DNA from: Bacteroidota bacterium
GTDB lineage: Bacteria; Bacteroidota; Bacteroidia; Flavobacteriales_F; PHOS-HE28
Length of the DNA: 19,802 nt
Reading direction: 5' to 3'
Assembly: GCA_023430945.1 (NCBI GenBank)
Contig: JAEYYE010000148.1
Span: 1 to 19,802 of the forward strand
The notes under the pieces are model-generated. The model ran no database searches, was not told the DNA's origin, and worked only from the letters and a program-made list of their open reading frames with translations. Below, piece by piece: positions 7,753 to 15,629 of the stretch. Every line of letters begins with the position of its first letter. The stretch's first letter is position 1. Both the position numbers and the translations under genes were made by a program.

Positions 7753-8763
7753 TCAAACGCCCCGGCGCAATGCCAGCCGTGCGATCGAGAGAAGGAGGAT
7801 GCCCGCCGCCAGGCCCCACCAGAATGCGCGATGCGTTATTGTGGATCGGATCAGGTAAGGAACGAGCCGCCAGTTGAAGCCTTCCCTTTTTCCTTTTTGC
7901 GACCACCACCACTGCGCATCGTATTCCTGTGGCCGCAGCAATTGCTGGCCGGTGAGCGAGAGCGCCGACCAGTTGATCGTATCGGGCTTCACATCGGCGA
8001 TCAACAAGGCATCGCGCAGTTCGTTCCGGATCGCTGATTGAATGAAGGTGATGTTCGGCGCATGCGGCTGGAAGAAGATGCTCGATCGCGCTTCGCCCGC
8101 CATGCTCCCACTGGTCCAGAACACTTCCGATCGTTCGGCGATCCGTTCGATCAATGGTCCGATCTCCTTCGAATAATTGGTGCCGAGAATTGCGCGCGTG
8201 TTCCCTTCGAAGAGCGGTCCGTAACGTTCGTCCTTCTCGGACCAGATCGGCCGGTGCGAAACGATGAACACCCGGCGGGGCGCATCACCTTCAAGCAATT
8301 CCTGCAAGAGACCGATCTGTGCATCGTCCAAACTGCCATTGTTGCGTTCCGTGTCGAATAGAACGATCCGATCCTTTCCGATCGTGATCACCTGGTCCGA
8401 TCCGCCGAATTCCCGATCGTAATATTCACCCTTGTCGTGATTGCCCGGCGCATTGAACAAAGGCACGTTCAGCTTGCTGAAGAACGAGCGTTCGTATCGC
8501 TGGTGATCGGTTTCGGGATCGAGGAACAGATCACCGGTGCTCAGAAGGATCTGTGCGTTCAGCCCGTTGATCGTATCGATGTTCGCCAGCAACGTCGCGG
8601 CCGGATACCCGGACCGATCGTGGCTCGCGCCGTGGAAATGTCCGCTTATGACGAGGCGATAATTACCGTCCGGCGCTGGACCGATCGGAATTCCATTGAA
8701 GGGTGAGATCTGTGCATGACAGAGTACGGCACTGAAGAAGAAGAGTACCGCCAGGGATCTCAT
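7753..8763 (-). CDS. Secreted calcineurin-like phosphoesterase with C-terminal membrane anchor, altered metal site
   Basis: A 336-residue protein with a signal peptide (MRSLAVLFFFSAVLCHAQ, cleaved before QISPF) and a C-terminal hydrophobic helix at about 312-330 followed by RLALRRGV, so it should be tethered outside the cytoplasm. The core has calcineurin-like landmarks: LLSTGDLF (GD at 77-78), FNAPGNHDKGEYY (GNHD at 107-110) and FIVSHRPIW (H170). Two canonical metal-ligand motifs are changed: the first DxH position reads SGHFHG (40-45) and the usual final GHxH reads SGSMAG (218-223). Catalysis may therefore be altered or lost. The start codon overlaps the stop of the upstream CotH/beta-helix gene as ATGA, so the two proteins are probably coupled. 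A phosphatase acting on products of the CotH-like kinases is an attractive but unproven role. Confidence 0.8.
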   Translation of the reverse strand: MRSLAVLFFFSAVLCHAQISPFNGIPIGPAPDGNYRLVISGHFHGASHDRSGYPAATLLANIDTINGLNAQILLSTGDLFLDPETDHQRYERSFFSKLNVPLFNAPGNHDKGEYYDREFGGSDQVITIGKDRIVLFDTERNNGSLDDAQIGLLQELLEGDAPRRVFIVSHRPIWSEKDERYGPLFEGNTRAILGTNYSKEIGPLIERIAERSEVFWTSGSMAGEARSSIFFQPHAPNITFIQSAIRNELRDALLIADVKPDTINWSALSLTGQQLLRPQEYDAQWWWSQKGKREGFNWRLVPYLIRSTITHRAFWWGLAAGILLLSIARLALRRGV

Positions 8764-11228
8764 TTCCCGGTCGTTTCGTTCGTTAACGGATCCCTGCCAT
8801 CGATCTTCACCTGGTTGCCACCGGCGATCTTGTGAGGCTCAGGTGCTTCGATCACCACCCCGCTGATCTGCGCATTCACCGGCCCATAGCGGATCACCGG
8901 TTTCTCCACAACGATCGCGATCTCGCTCGCCGCGATGTTCCCATCCGTGAATTTCAAGCTCGATCCTTCGCCGATATCGATCCCCCGATCCACATCGGTG
9001 ATCCAGATCTCTGCGGCATCGATCTCCGCGTGAACGTTCGCCTTCAGTGCGGTGCCCTTCACATTTTCGATCGAGACGTTCCGTAGATGGACCATGCCGC
9101 CACGTATAACGATCGCATCATCGCCCGCGCCGTAGATGTCCGCTCCATCCATCTTCACGAAGGAATAAATGGAAGAGAATTGATCGCGCCCGCCGGCGAA
9201 TGTGCAATTCTTCACTACGCAAGTGGACCGCACCAGTTGCAAAAGATCGCGCGATGGACCGCCTCCGATCCGGCAATCCGAAAATTCGATCGGCGACGAT
9301 TGGAAAATGAGCAAAGCAAAGCCGGTGGAGGAAACGCCAAGATCTTCGATCGTAACATGATCGAATTTCGAAGCGGTCTTCGCATCGAGCAGCAGAACGC
9401 TTCCACCGCTCTTGTCCGACGAATGGATCCGGACCGGCATTTCCTCATCGCCCTTCAATTCGATCGGTGATCGCGAGATCAACCGAGCGCCTTGTTGAAG
9501 ATCCAGTTCGAAAGGTGCTCTGGCGATGACCTTGTAGCCTTCGGGCAGATGAAGATCGGAAGAGATCGCCCATGATCCCGATCGCAAAAGGATCTGCTTC
9601 TTCTCTTCGTCGATCGCAATGAACGGCACCGATCGCAGATCCGTGAATGGCAGCGATCCCAGCGAGATCCGATCCAGCTCCAGTGCATAGGGGAATACCT
9701 CCAATTCCTTCTTTACGGAAGCGCCGAGCACACTGTAGGTGATGGTGATCTTTGCCGTGCTATCGATCGGCCCGGCCGCGAAATGCATTTCCAGCGGTTC
9801 GCCCATCCTTCCGCGCAAGCGCGCTGGAACGATCACCGCATCGATGGGGGCGATAGGTCCATTTCCCACATCGATGGAATGCACTTCCACTGGCAGTGCT
9901 TCGATCGGAACTGCAAGGATCTTCAACGTATCGCCTGAGCGATCCTGCAGATATGCGTGGAAACCCTTCGGAACATCGAGCAGGCGACGGATCACTTTCT
10001 GGTTGTTCTCGAAGATCGATCGATCCATTTCCTTCCAAGGGAATTCCTGGTAGATGATGGCCGATGCACTATCCATCGCTGGACCAAGCACAGCGTACGC
10101 ACTGTCGAGATAATCGCGGCGTGACACGCGTTCCAAATGATGCACGTAGAGACGGAAAAGCGATGGATCGTTGAAATACGCATCGTGCAGATCCATGCTC
10201 TCGTTGAACTTGCCGGTGAACCTGTAACTGCCTGCAAGCTGCCTGATCTTGAACGCACTGAAACTTTCGTACGCCACCGGTTCCACGCGCTGTGCGATCG
10301 GATCATAATAGAACTTCACATCGCTGAAATCCATGCTATGATGTCCGCCGATCAGATCGAGGATCGCATGACGCCGCGCGATCTTGTCGGCATCGAACAC
10401 CTGTGGAGCGGAGAGCTTTCCGCGGCGGAACTGCTCGATCAGCGCCACCGCCTCTTCGAACTGGCGCCGCAACCCGGGATCTTCGGCGATCTCGCCCGAT
10501 CCGAAGGCATCCACCGAAGCCGCCTGATACTCCGCATAAGGGCCATCCACCTTCAACTTCCGCATCTCATTGAGCCGGTGTTCCCAATACAACGATGGAT
10601 CGAAACGGAAGATCGGGCCTTCCGAACGCCCATTGTTCTCGAGCAATTCCGGGCCGAAATGTTCCTCGTACGCATACACGCCGAGATCCTCATCGTTGAA
10701 GCGCAAGCGCACAAAACCATAACGCAATGCCACGATGCCTTCACCCTCCATCAACTTGTGGTAGAACCAATCGTAGAGATAGTTGCGTGTGCCGGGATGT
10801 TGAAGTGAAAATCGCCGCATCCCATTGAAACCGCCGTTCTTCCTGGCGATCACGCGGAACGACCATTTGTCGCCCTTCACATGATCGGTGAGCTTTCCCT
10901 TGATGCGCACCTTCGCCTTTGAAATACCATCGGGCGAGATCAGTTCCGCCGGAACATATTCGTTGCCTTCTGGCACGATCACACCGCGGGCGCGTGCATC
11001 CTCCACCACCTGTTGCAGGCGCTGCATATCGGCATCGTTCACCTTCAATTCAAGTTCGATCGGATCCACCTGGAAACCTTTCGGATAATTCACCGCCACC
11101 TGCCTGGCGAAACGTACCAGACCGGGATGGCCGAGGCCTTTCAACTTGCGATCGGCAAGGAATGCGGCGAGGCCGGTGAGCAGCACCAACACACCAAGGA
11201 CCAGTGCTATCCTGGTACTTTTCTTCAT
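8760..11228 (-). CDS. CotH-like kinase-fold protein with C-terminal right-handed beta-helix
   Basis: A protein of 822 residues from the ATG at 11228 (a GTG at 11261 would add 11 arginine-rich residues). It opens with a membrane helix or signal anchor (KKSTRIALVLGVLVLLTGLAAF). Residues ~105-320 resemble the CotH family: VRIKGKLTDHVKGDKWSF, GMRRFSLQHPGTRNYLYDW, LRYGFVRLRFNDEDLGVYAYEEHF and LDLIGGHHSMDFSDVKFYY. CotH proteins are secretory kinase-fold proteins that phosphorylate coat proteins in Bacillus spores. In this copy the late acidic metal motif reads EPVAYES rather than an obvious DxD, so activity is uncertain. Residues ~560-800 are short repeats typical of a parallel beta-helix (LLLDAKTASKFDHVTIEDLGV, FSDCRIGGGPSRD, VVKNCTFAGG, VHLRNVSIENVKGTALKANVH), a fold often binding polysaccharide. 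It ends with an ATGA overlap into the phosphoesterase gene. Confidence 0.75.
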   Translation of the reverse strand: MKKSTRIALVLGVLVLLTGLAAFLADRKLKGLGHPGLVRFARQVAVNYPKGFQVDPIELELKVNDADMQRLQQVVEDARARGVIVPEGNEYVPAELISPDGISKAKVRIKGKLTDHVKGDKWSFRVIARKNGGFNGMRRFSLQHPGTRNYLYDWFYHKLMEGEGIVALRYGFVRLRFNDEDLGVYAYEEHFGPELLENNGRSEGPIFRFDPSLYWEHRLNEMRKLKVDGPYAEYQAASVDAFGSGEIAEDPGLRRQFEEAVALIEQFRRGKLSAPQVFDADKIARRHAILDLIGGHHSMDFSDVKFYYDPIAQRVEPVAYESFSAFKIRQLAGSYRFTGKFNESMDLHDAYFNDPSLFRLYVHHLERVSRRDYLDSAYAVLGPAMDSASAIIYQEFPWKEMDRSIFENNQKVIRRLLDVPKGFHAYLQDRSGDTLKILAVPIEALPVEVHSIDVGNGPIAPIDAVIVPARLRGRMGEPLEMHFAAGPIDSTAKITITYSVLGASVKKELEVFPYALELDRISLGSLPFTDLRSVPFIAIDEEKKQILLRSGSWAISSDLHLPEGYKVIARAPFELDLQQGARLISRSPIELKGDEEMPVRIHSSDKSGGSVLLLDAKTASKFDHVTIEDLGVSSTGFALLIFQSSPIEFSDCRIGGGPSRDLLQLVRSTCVVKNCTFAGGRDQFSSIYSFVKMDGADIYGAGDDAIVIRGGMVHLRNVSIENVKGTALKANVHAEIDAAEIWITDVDRGIDIGEGSSLKFTDGNIAASEIAIVVEKPVIRYGPVNAQISGVVIEAPEPHKIAGGNQVKIDGRDPLTNETTGK

Positions 11229-11272
11229 CTTCCGGCGACGGGTTCTCGGGGATCGATCCACGGTGAGAATTC

Positions 11273-12631
11273 TTATCGTGCCGGAGCGATCAGGTATTCG
11301 ACCTCCTGTTCCGGCACTGCTTCCTGCTCCAGCGAGGCATGCGCCTCCCAGTTCACGATCTCATCTTCCGAAAGCACGGTCATGATCATCAACATCACGA
11401 TGGTATAGGGATTGAGCGATCCAACGAGCCACGATTCGTACATGATCGAGAAGAGGACCGAGAACATCACGGCAAGGCTCATGGGCACAAGTTTACCGGC
11501 CTTGAAGAACAACAGGAAGAAGCTGCGCAGGAAGATCACCAGCCCCACCAGGCCCACGTTGAGCCAGAACGACAGGTAACTGTTGTGCACGCCGCCCTGG
11601 TGGCCCATGCGTTCCAGGTAGAGCCGGTAATATTTCATCAGCGCCTCATCGTTGGCGAACCCGCCGCCGAACACGAAGAACTTCTGGGCATGGCCCCAGG
11701 CGAACTCCCAGGCGAAGTAGCGCCCGCTCCCATCCTCCAGCGTATTCAACCGGAAATATTCTTCCAGGCCCAGCGCAAGAATGATCGGTTGCAGGTTGGC
11801 CGAGATCACTTCAGCCACCCCGAAGATCGCCAGCAGCACCACGAAACCGAGGAAGGGTGAATACGAGAAAAAGCGCGCGAAGAAGATGAAGATCATGGTG
11901 GCCGCCAGCGATGCGCGCGATCCGGAGGCGATCAGGAAATAGAAGAAGATCACGTACAACACCACTTTCTCGCGGAAGGTGAAAGCCTGCTTGTTGATCG
12001 AAATGAGCACCGTGAAGAGAAGGATGCACAAAAAGCAGTAGATCGCCATGCCGTTCGGGTTGCCGAAAAGTCCCCGGAAACGCCCGCCGATATCGGTGGA
12101 GATATCGGTGAAGAAACTCACCACGAACCCGGCCACCAGGATCATCGCCATGAACCGGATGAGGTTGGTGAAGAACGGCCAGCCCATCATGCGGTAGTTG
12201 TAGAGCACGTAATTCGGAATGATCAGGAACATGAGGCCGTAGCTGATCGTCTTCTGGAAACCCAGGAACATCACCTTGCTCCAGATCAGCGGGAAAAAGC
12301 TGTAGATGAAGAACGGCAGGAAGATGTTGAACACGCGGCTGAACGGAAAGAATCGGTTGCGCTCGATGATGAAGAACAGCGCCAGCATCACGATGAACAC
12401 GTTCTTCACCGATTTGATGATGAACATCTCGTTGATGTGCTTGTCCATGTCTGAAAGCACCAGGAAAAGAAGCAGCCCCATGAGCAGTTCGGGCCATTGT
12501 TCCTTCGCTTTCAGCAGAAGTATGGTGAAGGGAAGCCATGCATAGATCAAGGCCTGGCCATACACCGCCACCAGCACCCACGAAATGGCGATGATGATGA
12601 AGGCGAGATGGTTACGGATCAGGTCGATCAT
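11273..12631 (-). CDS. O-antigen ligase / polymerase-like membrane protein (Wzy_C family)
   Basis: A 452-residue integral inner-membrane protein with about ten to twelve hydrophobic helices. It carries the O-antigen ligase/polymerase family pattern: RFRGLFGNPNGMAIYCFLC at 184-202, SGSRASLAA at 236-244, and a large periplasmic-type segment (about 275-350) ending in GVHNSYLSFWLNVGLVG at 347-363. Such enzymes join or polymerise undecaprenyl-linked glycans at the periplasmic face, as WaaL, Wzy and PglL do. The donor and acceptor cannot be deduced; a protein O-glycosylase role is possible. The charged tail (EDEIVNWEAHASLEQEAVPEQE) is cytoplasmic or periplasmic. The start overlaps the stop of the CotH-like gene by ATGA, and a 44-base gap leads to the next gene's preferred ATG, so it sits in the middle of the operon. 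Confidence 0.85.
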   Translation of the reverse strand: MIDLIRNHLAFIIIAISWVLVAVYGQALIYAWLPFTILLLKAKEQWPELLMGLLLFLVLSDMDKHINEMFIIKSVKNVFIVMLALFFIIERNRFFPFSRVFNIFLPFFIYSFFPLIWSKVMFLGFQKTISYGLMFLIIPNYVLYNYRMMGWPFFTNLIRFMAMILVAGFVVSFFTDISTDIGGRFRGLFGNPNGMAIYCFLCILLFTVLISINKQAFTFREKVVLYVIFFYFLIASGSRASLAATMIFIFFARFFSYSPFLGFVVLLAIFGVAEVISANLQPIILALGLEEYFRLNTLEDGSGRYFAWEFAWGHAQKFFVFGGGFANDEALMKYYRLYLERMGHQGGVHNSYLSFWLNVGLVGLVIFLRSFFLLFFKAGKLVPMSLAVMFSVLFSIMYESWLVGSLNPYTIVMLMIMTVLSEDEIVNWEAHASLEQEAVPEQEVEYLIAPAR

Positions 12632-14271
12632 TGCTCCTGGACGAAAATGTTCCCGATCGAAGCCGAACGATCCTTCACCACGGTGGCGCGGCGCTTGGCG
12701 AATTCCCGCATCACCTGCACCTCACGTTCCCAGGCCGCGCGATCGGCCGGTTTGCGCCAGCGCGCGGTATGCCTGTCCATCTCCGGCCCGATCAATGCCA
12801 CCATGCGATCGATCCCTTCAAGCATTCGGGCGGTGGAAAGTTCCCCTTCGATCAGCTGATCCATCTTTCGCACAAAGGCCTGCCGGATCACCGGATCGCG
12901 CATCATGGCGCGGAAAAGCCGTGCGATCGGTGCGCTGGAATTCCGCACCCGGATGAATGGATCGGTCTCGGGTGAAGCGTTTGCACCAAAGGAAAGATCG
13001 GAATCGCCCATGATGAAATACCAACGCCCATCGCGCACACCTTCCCCTTTCTCACCGGTGAACCGCCAATACTTCACGTTCTGTTCCGGCCAATCCATGT
13101 TGCCCAGGATCATCTGGCTCGCCATGTAGGCAAGGAACCCATCCACATCCATCGCACCGCGCGACCGGTCCATATCCATCGATCCATTTTCCACCTGTGC
13201 GAGAAGGCGCGTGAACTCCTGTACTTGCTGCGGATCGCCTTTGTAAAGCGCCACCGCATCCTCCAGAATGGTGATCTGCTTCGCTGGAATGGAATAACGC
13301 CGCGCCAGTTCATCATCATCGATCCGTTCACGCAGATGGTGCACGCCCCAATATGCTCCGTTGATGTACAGCACGGTCGGCCAGGCCTTCGAGACCTCGA
13401 ACGGAAGATCGGCGCAGAGCTCCTGCTGGAACGCATCGCGCATCATCGCCTTTATCTGATCGTTCCCCGCTGCGCGCAGCACCATCGATCGATAGCCGGC
13501 GATCCCTTCGTTCCACGGATCGAAAGGTGAATTGAAAAGCAACCGGAGCGCGTGCTGCGGAAATCCACGTGTCATCTGCCCATTGATCCTCACTCCAACT
13601 TCCGCGGAAGTGGCCGGCTGTCCATCGCGATCGAAGAATTCAAGATGGCCATCGCGCTGCCATTCCTTTCCGCGGCCCATGAAATTACCCGGATATTTCC
13701 ACCACCGTGGATCACGTTGGTAAGAACGCGATCCCTTCTCTTCAGCGCGCAGGTAATAATCGCCCACCACCATGATCCCGCTATCGGCACTGAACAGTGC
13801 ATTATGATCCGCGACCAGCGAGATCACCGGCAGATCACCATGATCGTGGAAAAGGAAAGTACGGACCTTTTGCGGACCGATCCGGCCCAGGGGATCGATC
13901 TCGGCCGCCTTCACGATCTGCGCAGCCGGCAGACCGGCTTTCGGGTGGCGCCATTGCATGGCCAGAGGAATGGCAAGAATGCGCGATGCGGCCGCATGAT
14001 CGGGGGAGATCCCCGATCGGAATTCCGTACCTGCCCTTGCGGGATCTTCTGCACCGATCGAAACGAGCAGATCACCTCCACCGGTGGAACGCACCGTGAT
14101 GGGATCACCTTCCTCTGCGACCCCTGAAGGGCCTTCGATCACAGGAGTGGATGCGGAAGCAGAGCCGATCGAACGTTCACCGGGCGCCATGGAAGCACCG
14201 ATCAGCCCGATCGCCACGATCGACAGGATCAACCAGAACGGTGCATTCACGAGATCCCGGCTATACTTCAT
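12628..14271 (-). CDS. CotH-like secretory kinase-fold protein
   Basis: A 547-residue protein with an N-terminal membrane helix (about 10-29). A beta-sandwich-like stretch (55-140, ending VRTFLFHDHGDLP) resembles the chitobiase-C-terminal-like module that often precedes CotH domains. The CotH domain follows: LPVISLVADHNALFSADSGIMV (147-168), LEFFDRDGQPATSAEVGVRINGQ (split over 210-232), ALRLLF and YINGAYWGVHHLRERIDDD (302-320). The putative catalytic loop is GNMDWPEQN (390-398) and the metal-binding motif is GDSDLSFG (422-429). Both look intact, in contrast to the paralogue at 8760-11228. CotH of spore formers transfers phosphate from ATP to coat proteins; Bacteroidota homologues are uncharacterised. 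The start overlaps the end of the DUF4956-like gene by 11 bases and the end overlaps the ligase gene by ATGA, indicating one operon. Confidence 0.87.
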   Translation of the reverse strand: MKYSRDLVNAPFWLILSIVAIGLIGASMAPGERSIGSASASTPVIEGPSGVAEEGDPITVRSTGGGDLLVSIGAEDPARAGTEFRSGISPDHAAASRILAIPLAMQWRHPKAGLPAAQIVKAAEIDPLGRIGPQKVRTFLFHDHGDLPVISLVADHNALFSADSGIMVVGDYYLRAEEKGSRSYQRDPRWWKYPGNFMGRGKEWQRDGHLEFFDRDGQPATSAEVGVRINGQMTRGFPQHALRLLFNSPFDPWNEGIAGYRSMVLRAAGNDQIKAMMRDAFQQELCADLPFEVSKAWPTVLYINGAYWGVHHLRERIDDDELARRYSIPAKQITILEDAVALYKGDPQQVQEFTRLLAQVENGSMDMDRSRGAMDVDGFLAYMASQMILGNMDWPEQNVKYWRFTGEKGEGVRDGRWYFIMGDSDLSFGANASPETDPFIRVRNSSAPIARLFRAMMRDPVIRQAFVRKMDQLIEGELSTARMLEGIDRMVALIGPEMDRHTARWRKPADRAAWEREVQVMREFAKRRATVVKDRSASIGNIFVQEQ

Positions 14272-14680
14272 CGATCTGGCGACCTGCCCGGGCAGGCATC
14301 GCCCAGCGCACGATCAATAGATAAGGTATCGAAACGATGGCCATGATCAGCGCGGCACCACTGCCGCAACCGAAACCGATCACCAACGCACCGAAAAGCA
14401 GCAACTGTTCCCGCCTGTTGGTGAACGAAGGCCTTACGATCAATGCAAGCGCCACGAGAGCGATCGCGAGCGGAAGCTGCATCTTCGTGAAGATCACGCC
14501 CAGCGCGGCGGAAGCCGACCAGAGCGCCAGGGATCGCGCCTCAGCTCCGTCCACTCTTCCACCGAATACGGCCACAAGCCAGGTGATCAATGCCGCCACA
14601 AGCATCGAAAAGATCGCTCCCGGTATGTCGTAAGGTGAGAAATGGCCGCTGTGATCGGCCAGAAATCCCTTGATATCCAT
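14261..14680 (-). CDS. Small DUF4956-like membrane protein
   Basis: A 139-residue protein starting at the ATG at 14680 (MDIKGFLADHSGHFSPYDIP) with four or five hydrophobic segments. Its central motif ALVALALIVRPSFTNRREQ followed by LLFGALVIGFGCGSGAA closely follows the DUF4956 pattern (a short loop after an 'ALxIVR' helix, then a glycine-rich helix). DUF4956 proteins are typically about 200 residues, so this is a short version. DUF4956 genes commonly neighbour CotH-like and VTC-type polyphosphate polymerase genes in bacteria. Here the gene overlaps a CotH-like gene by 11 bases, supporting the assignment, but no VTC gene is present in the window. It is the first gene of the apparent operon. 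Function is unknown; a membrane partner of the CotH protein is inferred. Confidence 0.65.
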   Translation of the reverse strand: MDIKGFLADHSGHFSPYDIPGAIFSMLVAALITWLVAVFGGRVDGAEARSLALWSASAALGVIFTKMQLPLAIALVALALIVRPSFTNRREQLLLFGALVIGFGCGSGAALIMAIVSIPYLLIVRWAMPARAGRQIDEV

Positions 14681-14700
14681 GCGTGGCGCCGCTTTGGGCC

Positions 14701-14708
14701 TAAAGCTA
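14701..14708 (-). promoter_or_regulatory. Candidate -7 box (TAGCTTTA) for the CotH/ligase operon
   Basis: The minus strand reads TAGCTTTA, one mismatch from TAnnTTTG, 20 bases before the ATG at 14680. It is the only candidate in the 67-base divergent region on this strand. Confidence 0.35.
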
Positions 14709-14734
14709 GGGAACCTGCCGGGAACGCAGCCCGC

Positions 14735-14742
14735 TATATTTG
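14735..14742 (+). promoter_or_regulatory. Bacteroidota -7 promoter box (TATATTTG) for the surface-protein operon
   Basis: The plus strand reads TATATTTG, matching TAnnTTTG, ending 5 bases before the ATG at 14748. It decides the start codon in favour of 14748 over the open frame reaching back to 14670. It should drive the whole four-gene unit to 17969. Confidence 0.65.
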
Positions 14743-14747
14743 CTCCG

Positions 14748-15629
14748 ATGCGAGCGGCGATCGTTGCCATCTTCCTGTCACTTTCCTTCATTTCCAACGC
14801 CCAGCAAGCACAACTCGTGGGAGGGAACATGCTCGTGCAACCAGGCACCACGCTGCAATTGCAAGGTCCGATCAGCTGGGAACTCCTGGCAGGCTCGCAG
14901 GTGACCAACGACGGCCGGATCGAATTCCAGGATGGAGCATTGCTTGCAGAAGCGCCCGGGGCGCCGATCGTGGGATCGGGCACCGAACATGCCTGGATCA
15001 CGGAGTCATCACCGGTGAATGGATCTCAGCCCGGAGGACTTGGCCTTGAACTCACCTCGGCCGGGCCGATCGGGCCGCTGGAGTTGGTGCGCGGACATCT
15101 TCCCTTCACACTGGGCAACGGGGATGAAAGCATTGCACGCTGGTTCAAGTTCGAGGAAGGCACGCCTGCCGGGCTCAGCCAGCTCGTTCTTCATTTCGAT
15201 TCCACCGAACTCAACGGCCTGTTCCCCGCGGATCTGCGATTGCACGATTCCGAGGATCCTTCTTCATTCTGGGTTCCCATGCCATCCGGTTTGGGCGTGG
15301 ATCAGGTCTCGTTGATCGCTACCGATCTATCACCGCGCCCGTACATCACCTCGTTCCATTTCAATTCCACCACCGGTATCGATGAGTTGGCGGAAATGGG
15401 GATCATCGTTTTCCCGACGATCACATCACAGCATGTAACGATCAGTACCGAGACAGATCGGAAGATCCGCGACCTGGAATTGTTCGATGAGAATGGAAAG
15501 GCCCTTCCTCTTCATTTGATCGGATCCATCCATGATCGAAGCTTCGCATTGGATCTTTCCCGCTTCGAGAATGGTTTGTTCTTCCTGCGTGTCGATCGCA
15601 TCCACACTTTCAAATTGGTGAAGGAATGA
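14748..15629 (+). CDS. Secreted protein with T9SS type A sorting tail
   Basis: A 293-residue exported protein. The signal peptide is MRAAIVAIFLSLSFISNAQ, cleaved near NA-QQAQ. The mature part starts with a short beta-rich 'scaffold' stretch (GGNMLVQPGTTLQLQG, GSQVTNDGRIEFQDGALL), a pattern seen at the start of many Bacteroidota surface proteins. It ends with a type A T9SS sorting domain: IIVFPTITSQHVTIST, IRDLELFDENGKALPL, FALDLSRFENGLFFLRVD, FKLVKE. The protein should therefore reach the cell surface via T9SS and be anchored or released there. It is the first gene of a four-gene unit, and its stop overlaps the next start by ATGA. The three downstream proteins lack a T9SS tail, so this one may be the surface anchor or organiser for them (inference). 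No enzymatic motif was recognised. Confidence 0.85.
   Translation: MRAAIVAIFLSLSFISNAQQAQLVGGNMLVQPGTTLQLQGPISWELLAGSQVTNDGRIEFQDGALLAEAPGAPIVGSGTEHAWITESSPVNGSQPGGLGLELTSAGPIGPLELVRGHLPFTLGNGDESIARWFKFEEGTPAGLSQLVLHFDSTELNGLFPADLRLHDSEDPSSFWVPMPSGLGVDQVSLIATDLSPRPYITSFHFNSTTGIDELAEMGIIVFPTITSQHVTISTETDRKIRDLELFDENGKALPLHLIGSIHDRSFALDLSRFENGLFFLRVDRIHTFKLVKE

Noticed and set aside
10137..10808. Plus-strand open frame of 223 codons opposite the CotH/beta-helix gene
   Set aside because: Same shadow composition as other antisense frames; the minus strand has a continuous protein with recognisable domains.
14681..15001. Extension of the DUF4956-like frame to 15001
   Set aside because: It overlaps the opposite-strand T9SS gene and its promoter; the motif-bearing protein starts naturally at 14680.
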